From M3007 sp046160625 (GTDB lineage Bacteria > Bacteroidota > Bacteroidia > Chitinophagales > Saprospiraceae): a DNA stretch of 64,000 nucleotides. A model generated the notes under the pieces. It saw nothing but the letters and a program-made list of their open reading frames with translations, was not told the DNA's origin and did no database searches. The translations under genes and the position numbers were made by a program. Positions within the stretch are counted from its first letter, which is position 1; each line of letters opens with the position of its first letter. The stretch spans positions 149,336 to 213,335 of the forward strand of contig JBJXGZ010000118.1 of NCBI GenBank assembly GCA_046160625.1, read 5' to 3'. Shown here in pieces: positions 58,318 to 64,000 of this stretch.

Positions 58318-59406
58318 TCACCAAATCCACCCCACCCGCAACTCAAATACCTCCGCAACATGGCGGTGGGCTTTCAAAGTACTACCCACCAACACATGCC
58401 GACCAAAACGATAATACAAGCCATACCTTTGGTAAATGGCATCTGTGATCCGCGATGGATTGTAAAAATAAGGACCCAAATGCGTGGTGAAACGAACCTT
58501 GCCCACCAGCAATTCATGACCGAGCAACAGTCCGCCTTTCCAGGCAGTTGTATTGTCGAATTGGCGGTCGAGCAGTATACGATCATATCCATCGTGAACA
58601 AATTCAATTCCAGCAGAAAGGGCTGACATACGGCCCACCCTGCGTCCCAACATCCATTGCGCTCCGTATATGATGCCAGGTTTTATCGTTGGAAAACCCG
58701 GTTGCGCGGGCACGTTTTTTACCGAGCCAGCAGCCAAAATGTAGTAGAAGTTTTTGGGCTGCGTTTTCCAGTCCTGGTTCTTTTCCGGCTTTTTCATCGA
58801 AGCGGTTTGAAAAGCATATTGTAAGCCCAAATTGAAGGTTGGGAAATTCATGCCTTTGTTCGGGCTTTTCATGCCGCCATTGGAAATGTGGTTGTAATTG
58901 AAACTGCTTGTGGCTTGCCAATGCTTGTTTACCTTGAAGTAAACATTGGCGTTCAACATGGCCCAAAAGCTCACAGGCAGGCTAAAAAAGAGGTTGGTAG
59001 GATTGCTTGTCTCGTGGTACACTTTTGACACGTAAGCCGCTCCCAAGCCCAATTGTACGCTGCCATACAAGCGGCCCCAGGGCCTGATTAACGGCTCCAC
59101 ATACGGTACAAAAGCGATGCTGTGCCCTAGCACAGCAGGGTTGTCAAAATCAAAATAATACGCCGCGAAGCCTCGTTTGGCAATCAGCCCTGTTTCCCTG
59201 ACTTCCTTCTCACCCGCCAAAAGCCAATGCGCATTGACCTCAAATCCATAAGGATTGGAGTGCGAAACATCTATCAATTCCCGCGAGTGGGCAATGATAA
59301 ATCCTCGATGCCACTTGCCGCCTACTTGAAACGGATGCTGCGAATCCCCATTTTGAGCCGGGGATGACAATGGTAAAGCCAGAAGTAAAAGCAGGTATTT
59401 AACCAT
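58318..59406 (-). CDS. PagL-like lipid A deacylase (acyloxyacyl hydrolase family)
   Basis: The 362-residue protein has a signal peptide (MVKYLLLLLALPLSSPAQ) and an outer-membrane barrel pattern of alternating strands. The motif FNYNHISNGGMKSPNKGMNF near residues 170-190 matches the PagL active-site strand, with the His-x-Ser pair and following Asn. The glutamate of the Pseudomonas PagL triad (NDGLE) is Asn here, as I believe is usual in the Bacteroidota branch. PagL removes the 3-O acyl chain of lipid A in the outer membrane. An extra C-terminal about 140 residues continue as barrel strands, longer than the about 170-residue PagL, so the barrel may be larger or doubled. Confidence 0.8.
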   Translation of the reverse strand: MVKYLLLLLALPLSSPAQNGDSQHPFQVGGKWHRGFIIAHSRELIDVSHSNPYGFEVNAHWLLAGEKEVRETGLIAKRGFAAYYFDFDNPAVLGHSIAFVPYVEPLIRPWGRLYGSVQLGLGAAYVSKVYHETSNPTNLFFSLPVSFWAMLNANVYFKVNKHWQATSSFNYNHISNGGMKSPNKGMNFPTFNLGLQYAFQTASMKKPEKNQDWKTQPKNFYYILAAGSVKNVPAQPGFPTIKPGIIYGAQWMLGRRVGRMSALSAGIEFVHDGYDRILLDRQFDNTTAWKGGLLLGHELLVGKVRFTTHLGPYFYNPSRITDAIYQRYGLYYRFGRHVLVGSTLKAHRHVAEVFELRVGWIW

Positions 59407-59457
59407 TTACAAACTTTTTGGGCGAAAAAGTAGAGAAAAATACTTAAAAATATAGCA

Positions 59458-59475
59458 TAACGTAAAAATACGTTA
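59458..59475. promoter_or_regulatory. candidate operator of the BlaI-type regulator
   Basis: TAACGT aaaaat ACGTTA is a perfect 18-base palindrome with a further half-site (atacgtt, 59509-59515) just before the promoter box. BlaI/MecI regulators bind dyads near their own promoters, so autoregulation is plausible. The sequence differs from the staphylococcal TACA/TGTA operator. Confidence 0.45.
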
Positions 59476-59492
59476 TTTAACCAAAAAAATAG

Positions 59493-59523
59493 TTGCAAGT
59501 GAAAATAATACGTTGCACCTTTG
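59493..59523 (+). promoter_or_regulatory. promoter of the BlaI / M56 locus
   Basis: TTG (59493-59495), a 20-base spacer and CACCTTTG (59516-59523), one base away from TAnnTTTG. It lies between the candidate operator palindrome and the regulator gene, leaving about an 85-base leader. Confidence 0.5.
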
Positions 59524-59525
59524 CA

Positions 59526-59612
59526 ACCAGTTGGTTATTCGGTGATTTGGGGATTTAGTTATTCGAGTACTCCAGCTTGGTCACCCAAATAGCCAAATAC
59601 ACAAATCAACAA
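59526..59612. repeat. inverted word repeat (ccaaatagcc / gttattcggtgatttgggg family)
   Basis: Left words (ggttattcggtgatttgggg, agttattcg) are partly complementary to right words (cacccaaatagccaaatac, aaatcaac). The element forms the leader of the BlaI-type gene and is related to the aaataacc array at 29215-29300. Confidence 0.6.
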
Positions 59613-59614
59613 TC

Positions 59615-59968
59615 ATGCATAAATTGACAAAAGCAGAAGAGGACGTAATGCAGCTCCTGTGGGAGGTAGGCCGAGGCACTGTGAGCGATTTACTTGATCG
59701 ATGTGCCGAGCCTAAGCCACCACACAGCACCGTTTCAAGTGTGGTGCGCATCCTGGAAAAAAAGGGATTTGTGGGGCACAAAGCCTACGGCAAAACCCAC
59801 GAGTATTTTCCCTTGGTAGAACGCGAGGCCTATGGTAGGCGTTCACTGGGAGATTTGCTGCGCAATTATTTTGACGGCTCAGTGCCGCGGCTTGTGTCGC
59901 ATTTGGCGGAGGAGGAAAAACTGAGCAAAGATGAATTGGATGATTTATTGAAAATCCTTGAAAAATAA
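59615..59968 (+). CDS. BlaI/MecI/CopY family transcriptional repressor
   Basis: The 117-residue protein is a winged-helix repressor: LTKAEEDVMQLLWEVGRGTV (about 4-23), STVSSVVRILEKKGFVGHKA as recognition helix and wing, and a C-terminal dimerisation helix (EKLSKDELDDLLKILEK). In related systems the BlaR1/MecR1 peptidase destroys the repressor's hold on DNA. An M56 peptidase gene lies one gene downstream, so this is the regulator of that locus. The next gene starts only 6 bases after its stop. Confidence 0.93.
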   Translation: MHKLTKAEEDVMQLLWEVGRGTVSDLLDRCAEPKPPHSTVSSVVRILEKKGFVGHKAYGKTHEYFPLVEREAYGRRSLGDLLRNYFDGSVPRLVSHLAEEEKLSKDELDDLLKILEK

Positions 59969-59974
59969 GCGGTT

Positions 59975-60859
59975 ATGAAAGACAATCTTCTCTTTTTGGT
60001 CTCATTTTGCTGCGCAAAACTTTTTGCGCAGCAAGTTGCTGATACGGCTTTTGTCTTTCCCATTCAACACCCAAAATACGAGTCGGGAAAGGGCAGTCTC
60101 GTGATGATTGACGCGGCGCATCACAATTTTCACACGCTTGTCGGACGCTATGCGCCATTTGGCAAAGTGCTGCAAAATGATGGTTATCAACTGGTTTCCA
60201 ACCCTATCCCCTTTACTGAAAAATCCTTGCTGGAATGCCGGATTTTGGTGATTTCCAACCCCTTGGATAGTTCTAATACGGCTGGCCGTTGGCGTTTGCC
60301 CAATCCTTCAGCGTTCAGTGCAGCAGAAATTTCAGCAGTGCACGACTGGGTCAAATCAGGTGGAAGGCTTTTGCTCATTGCCGATCACATGCCTTTTGCG
60401 GGCGCGGCGCAATCTTTGGCTGCGGCCTTCGGTTTTGAGTTTTTAAATTGTTTTGCCATGGATAATCGCAGTCGAAGTTTGGAACGATTTTATAAAGGGA
60501 ATCAAACACTGCTCGAAAACGAAATAACGCAAGGTCTTGATACCGTAGTGAGCTTTACAGGGAGCGCTTTTCGGATTCCCAAGGCTGCAAAACCCATTCT
60601 GAAGTTGAAAAATTACACGCTTTTATCACCTGATATGGCCTGGCAATTTGAAGAAAACACCCCGGCCTTGAGCGGCGATGGTTTTTGCCAAGGCGCCTAT
60701 ATGAATTACGGAAAAGGCAAAATAGTGGTGATGGGCGAGGCAGCTATGTTCACGGCACAACTCGCAGGACCGAACCGTACACCAACAGGTATCAACCACC
60801 CGGAAGCGCGCCAAAATGGCCAACTCTTGCTCAACATCATTCACTGGCTCGATCAATAA
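59975..60859 (+). CDS. secreted DUF4350-like protein within the BlaI/M56 locus
   Basis: The 294-residue protein has a signal peptide (MKDNLLFLVSFCCAKLFAQ). A Rossmann/flavodoxin-like domain resembling DUF4350 and glutamine-amidotransferase-like proteins follows: LVMIDAAHHNFHTLVGRYAP, RILVISNPLD, VHDWVKSGGRLLLIADHMPF (about 122-141), and GKGKIVVMGEAAMFTAQLAG near the end. The motif around DHMPFAGAAQSLAAAFGFEF is the clearest family feature. The activity is unknown. Its position between the repressor and the M56 sensor is unusual and suggests that it senses or processes the same envelope signal. Confidence 0.68.
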   Translation: MKDNLLFLVSFCCAKLFAQQVADTAFVFPIQHPKYESGKGSLVMIDAAHHNFHTLVGRYAPFGKVLQNDGYQLVSNPIPFTEKSLLECRILVISNPLDSSNTAGRWRLPNPSAFSAAEISAVHDWVKSGGRLLLIADHMPFAGAAQSLAAAFGFEFLNCFAMDNRSRSLERFYKGNQTLLENEITQGLDTVVSFTGSAFRIPKAAKPILKLKNYTLLSPDMAWQFEENTPALSGDGFCQGAYMNYGKGKIVVMGEAAMFTAQLAGPNRTPTGINHPEARQNGQLLLNIIHWLDQ

Positions 60860-60862
60860 ACT

Positions 60863-60893
60863 CCTGTCCTACGGCTTGAAGCCGTAGGACAGG
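60863..60893. repeat. perfect short hairpin between the DUF4350-like and M56 genes
   Basis: Fifteen-base arms (cctgtcctacggctt and complement) nearly abut, just after the DUF4350-like stop and 15 bases before the M56 start. There is no T-run, so it may reduce rather than end transcription into the peptidase gene. Confidence 0.65.
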
Positions 60894-60908
60894 TTAACCT
60901 TGGCTTCT

Positions 60909-62960
60909 ATGACCATATTTCTGCTCAAGCTAACCCTTTGCTGGGGCTTTTTCGCCCTGCTTTACACACTTCTGTTACGGCATGAGACCTTTTTCCGTGG
61001 CAATCGCGCTTACCTGCTCGGTACGGCAGTGCTCGGAATTTTGTTGGCGGCTTTGCCAGCAGATCAAATGCCCGTACCAGTTGATGAGGGTGGTTTGCCT
61101 GTGCTGACTTTGCCAGAATTCACGGTCGGGATTCAACAGGTGGAGGCAGCCACCAATACCTGGCAAAATTTGGGTTTTCTTTGGATGGTGTATTGGGCGG
61201 GGCTATTGTTTTTAGCAGCCCGTATGTGTTGGGGGCTTTATAAAATCGTGCTAATGGCGGTACGAGGGCAGTCCCGTCGGCTCCCGGATGGCTGTCTTCT
61301 GATTGAGACAAACGAGGCCAAAGTGCCGTTTTCGTTTTTTAAGTGGGTGTTCGTGCCCGCATCGATCCAACTTTCGGAAAGTTTAGAACTTTCCGAAAGT
61401 TCAGGCACACTCATGATCGCCCACGAACGTGCCCACGCCCATGGCTGGCACAGCGCAGATGTATTATTCGCCGAGATTTTGTGCGTCGTGTTTTGGTTTC
61501 ACCCCTTGGCGCACTGGTATCGAACAGCATTGCGCACCGTTCACGAATACCTGGCCGATGCTGCCGCGTCGCGCCAAGCTGACAGAAAACAATATGGCCT
61601 GTTGTTGATAGGGCAATCGCAGTCCGGAATGCCGGTTGCCTTCGCAAATCATTTTTTTCAATCACCACTCAAACAAAGACTCGTTATGTTGACGAAAAAA
61701 GCATCTGCTCCTTTGAGAGCACTCAAATTTGGCCTGCTGGCCCCAGTCGCGCTCTTGTTTGCCATGTTGTTCCGGCAAGCCCCGGCCATCGCGCAGGCCG
61801 TGGACGAAAAGCACCTTGAATTTGTGCGCGAATTGGAATCCAAAAACTGGATGCGGACGGACACCGTTGTTACGTTTGACCCTAATACCTACGAAGAGAC
61901 CATGAAGATTGTCCGTAACAATTTAGCACCAGAAGTTGATGGAAGCGGCAAGCTCGTGTACCATTACACGGAGGTGCAGCCTCAATATCCTGGTGGGCAA
62001 GAGGCTTTGGTTAAATATCTGGCAGACAATCTTAAATATCCTGAATTGGCGCAAAAAAACAAAGTGGAAGGCACTGTCAACGTCCTTTTTGTCGTAGATG
62101 AAATGGGGAATGTGCTTCGCCCAATAGGTCAAACCTATGAGCACCAGCCAAGTGAATCCAAACTTTCGTTCATCCCTGAGGCTGTTCGAGTTGTGCAGGC
62201 AATGCCCAAATGGATTCCTGCGCAACACAAAGGAAAGCCCGTGCGCTGTTCCATGAATCTGCCTGTGAAATTTAGTTTAGGGACCAAGCCTGTTGAAGGG
62301 AATGCTTCTCCAGATGCCACTGGCAAAACAACTTTAGTGGAGCCGCTTTTTCCCGGCGACCTGTTCAAGTTTCTCCTCGAAAATGTCAAGTATCCCGAAA
62401 CGGCACGTAAGGCCAATGCAGAAGGCAAAGTATTCGTTGAATTTATGGTTAAAGAAGATGGTTCTCTAGCCGATTTCAAACAAGTCAACACCAATATATC
62501 GGTGCATCCAGATCTGGTGGCCGAGGCCATTCGGGTTGTCAAGATAATGCCCAAATGGAAACCCGCCGTTCAAGATGGGAAGGTTGTAAAAGTGAAATAT
62601 ACGCTGCCAATCAGTTTTAAACTAGATGGCCCCAAGGAACTGAACGAAGTGGATGCTCAACCTGAATATCCGGGCGGTCAACCAGAATTGTACAAGTTGT
62701 TGACTAACAATGTTAAATACCCTGAAGCAGCCAAAAAGGCTGGCGAGGAAGGAATGGTGGTCATTGTATTTGTTGTAGAAACCAACGGCAGTTTGAGCAG
62801 TTTTGAGTCTGTAAAAACTGCCCGTCAAGACTTTGTGGATGAGGTGATTCGGGTGTTAAAACTGAGTCCCACCTGGAAGCCGGCCATGAAAAATGGAAAA
62901 GCCGTGAAAGTGAAATACACCCTGCCGTTTAAGTTCAAATTGTCGAACGACAAAGAGTAA
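60909..62960 (+). CDS. M56 family metallopeptidase (BlaR1-like) with three TonB C-terminal domains
   Basis: The frame opens at a TTG (60900); the ATG at 60909 (MTIFLLKLTLCWGFFALLYT) is used, giving 683 residues. Membrane helices lie at about 1-20, 33-48, 90-112 and 278-296. The zinc motif is H172-E-R-A-H176, with the third ligand likely the Glu in HEYLADAAAS. The periplasmic part has three TonB C-terminal-like domains, each with a PGG or PGD start and a VKYPE core (about 357-455, 480-570, 582-683). BlaR1 relatives sense envelope signals and inactivate the BlaI repressor. A 33-base inverted repeat encodes SIQLSESLELSES just before the active site. Confidence 0.9.
   Translation: MTIFLLKLTLCWGFFALLYTLLLRHETFFRGNRAYLLGTAVLGILLAALPADQMPVPVDEGGLPVLTLPEFTVGIQQVEAATNTWQNLGFLWMVYWAGLLFLAARMCWGLYKIVLMAVRGQSRRLPDGCLLIETNEAKVPFSFFKWVFVPASIQLSESLELSESSGTLMIAHERAHAHGWHSADVLFAEILCVVFWFHPLAHWYRTALRTVHEYLADAAASRQADRKQYGLLLIGQSQSGMPVAFANHFFQSPLKQRLVMLTKKASAPLRALKFGLLAPVALLFAMLFRQAPAIAQAVDEKHLEFVRELESKNWMRTDTVVTFDPNTYEETMKIVRNNLAPEVDGSGKLVYHYTEVQPQYPGGQEALVKYLADNLKYPELAQKNKVEGTVNVLFVVDEMGNVLRPIGQTYEHQPSESKLSFIPEAVRVVQAMPKWIPAQHKGKPVRCSMNLPVKFSLGTKPVEGNASPDATGKTTLVEPLFPGDLFKFLLENVKYPETARKANAEGKVFVEFMVKEDGSLADFKQVNTNISVHPDLVAEAIRVVKIMPKWKPAVQDGKVVKVKYTLPISFKLDGPKELNEVDAQPEYPGGQPELYKLLTNNVKYPEAAKKAGEEGMVVIVFVVETNGSLSSFESVKTARQDFVDEVIRVLKLSPTWKPAMKNGKAVKVKYTLPFKFKLSNDKE
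61369..61401. repeat. inverted repeat inside the M56 peptidase gene
   Basis: Perfect 15-base arms (aactttcggaaagtt and complement) with a 3-base loop are translated as part of the linker QLSESLELSES about ten residues before the HERAH zinc motif. It has the form of the window's intergenic word repeats. Confidence 0.8.
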
Positions 62961-62982
62961 AAGTTGAATGGCGATCTTTTTT

Positions 62983-63013
62983 AAGGGCGACAAATTTGGT
63001 TTGTCGCCCTTTT
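62983..63013 (+). terminator. intrinsic terminator of the BlaI / M56 locus
   Basis: The perfect stem AAGGGCGACAAA / TTTGTCGCCCTT is followed by TTTATATTTTT, a classical terminator just after the M56 gene. Confidence 0.88.
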
Positions 63014-63034
63014 ATATTTTTAAAACAAATAGTT

Positions 63035-63065
63035 TTGTTTTAAAAAACAATTTGCACTACTTTCG
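63035..63065 (+). promoter_or_regulatory. promoter of the glyoxalase-fold operon with overlapping AT palindrome
   Basis: TTG (63035-63037), a 20-base spacer and TACTTTCG (63058-63065), one base from consensus. The -33 region lies within an AT-rich dyad (taaaacaaat / agttttgttttaa, about 63020-63043) that could be an operator. Confidence 0.55.
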
Positions 63066-63083
63066 CCTCCAAATTTGAAACCT

Positions 63084-63461
63084 ATGGCAACTCCTTTTTT
63101 GGGTCTCCGCACCTGCATTTACCGCATTCCCAACAATGAACTGGCCGCCGCTACGGAATGGTACTCCAACGCGCTGGGCATCAAGCCCTATTTTAATGAG
63201 CCGTTTTATGTCGGATTTGAAGTGGGCGGCTACGAGCTCGGCTTACATCCACATACGGAGCTTATAAAAATAGGTGAAAATGTGGAAACTTACTGGGGTG
63301 TGGGCGATATACAGACTGCTTTTGAGCAATTACTCGCTGCCGGAGCCATTCCCCACGAACAGCCCAATAATGTCGGTGGAGACATTTGGGTGGCAACCAT
63401 GAAAGACCCCTGGGGGAATATAATCGGGATTATTCAGAACCCACATTTTGTAGCAAAATGA
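63084..63461 (+). CDS. VOC family (glyoxalase/bleomycin-resistance fold) protein 1
   Basis: The ATG at 63084 gives 125 residues; the frame opens at a TTG at 63075. The protein shows the paired beta-alpha-beta-beta-beta modules of the VOC superfamily: TCIYRIPNNELAAATEWYSN (1st module), VGFEVGGYELGLHPHTE, and a second module ending MKDPWGNIIGIIQNP, with metal-ligand candidates His in GLHPHTE and Glu/Gln near the end. The substrate is unknown; relatives include glyoxalase I, ring-cleaving dioxygenases and antibiotic-binding proteins. Its stop overlaps the next start (ATGA), so the two are translationally coupled. Confidence 0.85.
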   Translation: MATPFLGLRTCIYRIPNNELAAATEWYSNALGIKPYFNEPFYVGFEVGGYELGLHPHTELIKIGENVETYWGVGDIQTAFEQLLAAGAIPHEQPNNVGGDIWVATMKDPWGNIIGIIQNPHFVAK

Positions 63462-63835
63462 GTCAGCCAACCATTATCCAGACCATCCCACTCGTCCGGA
63501 TTTTCGATGAGCATAAGGCCCGGGAATACTATTGTGATTGGCTGGGTTTTCAGATTGACTGGGAGCACCGATTCGAGGAAAATACACCGGTATATATGCA
63601 GGTTTCACTTGGCAATCTGTCCTTGCACCTTTCAGAACACGTGGGTGATTGTACGCCGGGAGGCAAAGTATTCCTGCATTGTACAGGCTTGCGCGAGTGG
63701 CACAAAATCATCGCGGCCAAAAACTATAAATATTACCGCCCCAGCGTGGAAGAGGCTTTTTGGGGCGGTATTTGTATGAATTTGATTGACCCGTTTGGGA
63801 ACAAATTGTTGTTCAGTGAAAACGAACAGTCCTGA
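63458..63835 (+). CDS. glyoxalase-superfamily (bleomycin-resistance-like) protein 2
   Basis: The ATG at 63458 overlaps the stop of the first VOC gene by four bases (ATGA); the longer open frame upstream lies within that gene and is rejected. The 125-residue protein starts TIIQTIPLVRIFDEHKAREY and has YMQVSLGNLSLHLSEHVGDC and GICMNLIDPFGNKLLFSENE, the pattern of Ble-type glyoxalase-superfamily proteins (Pfam group of immune / binding proteins). Both coupled products have the same length and may form a heterodimer. A role in drug or metabolite binding is only inferred. Confidence 0.85.
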   Translation: MSQPTIIQTIPLVRIFDEHKAREYYCDWLGFQIDWEHRFEENTPVYMQVSLGNLSLHLSEHVGDCTPGGKVFLHCTGLREWHKIIAAKNYKYYRPSVEEAFWGGICMNLIDPFGNKLLFSENEQS

Positions 63836-64000
63836 ACTAAATTCACCGACTTACTAGCAGCCTCTCGGTGCGCTCAGTTCACTACTTTTGCCCCCTTCCC
63901 AAAAAAACAGTGCCTAAAAAGCCAAACCAAAACCAAAGCAATACCGACCACCCAAATCTGTAAGTTCGTTTTATTTGGCCCTTCAGCACCTTGTTTGACC
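63836..64000. other. non-coding end of the window with a possible promoter
   Basis: TACTTTTG at 63883-63890 fits the -7 consensus on the plus strand and may drive a gene beyond the window. A GTG at 63910 opens only 17 codons before a stop. I see no supported gene here. Confidence 0.4.

Noticed and set aside
63910..63963. A GTG-started 17-codon frame near the window end
   Set aside because: It is too short, Asn/Gln/Lys-rich and without support; it may be untranslated leader of a gene beyond the window.

Overview
This 64 kb window reads as a chromosomal segment of a Bacteroidota bacterium, most likely from the order Saprospirales; that placement is inferred from gene content and was not tested by phylogeny. 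The grounds are a full-length SprA, the giant translocon protein of the type IX secretion system (T9SS); four intact secreted proteins and one gene remnant with T9SS C-terminal sorting domains; SprB-type repeats; a dockerin/cohesin-like cargo protein; ORF6N proteins; a DUF2975/HTH pair; and promoter-like boxes of the Bacteroidota type (TAnnTTTG with TTG 19-20 bases upstream). No tRNA, rRNA, CRISPR array, prophage or insertion sequence was seen.

Layout. 1-4.0 kb (minus): the 5' part of an RND efflux pump, an O-antigen ligase/polymerase-like protein and a Wzz-type chain-length protein. 4.1-18.6 kb (plus): sprA, then two large T9SS cargo proteins, the first behind a structured leader of about 380 bases. 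18.7-27.4 kb (minus): a membrane-anchored patatin-like lipase, a membrane pyrophosphatase with an odd tail, a PMT-type glycosyltransferase and a sortilin-like Asp-box T9SS cargo. 27.5-31.5 kb (plus): a small membrane protein, an ECF sigma factor, a predicted membrane-spanning protein with a C-terminal beta-barrel, and a lipoprotein. 31.6-39.6 kb: nadB, a TMTC-like TPR membrane protein (minus), a HAD phosphatase, a delta-60 repeat T9SS cargo (minus) and gyrB. 39.7-44.5 kb: HTH/DUF2975 pair, a T9SS cargo remnant, a NatAB-like ABC exporter and a broken methyltransferase gene. 44.6-53.7 kb: dnaG, ribonuclease Z, a small membrane protein, an unrecognised 725-residue multidomain protein, an ABC-F ATPase and two tandem ORF6N genes. 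53.8-64 kb: DPP IV peptidase, an NTF2-like secreted protein, M19 dipeptidase, PagL-like lipid A deacylase, a BlaI / DUF4350-like / BlaR1-M56 locus and two glyoxalase-fold genes.

The strongest unusual signal is a system of inverted repeats built from short repeated 'words'. At least seven word families lie at gene ends. Several have also entered or overlap coding sequence, in sprA, a lipoprotein gene, the M56 peptidase gene and the 3' end of a HAD gene. Other points of interest are the unrecognised 725-residue putative sensor, the sigma / membrane-barrel / lipoprotein cluster, several apparently leaderless start codons, and the two decayed genes.
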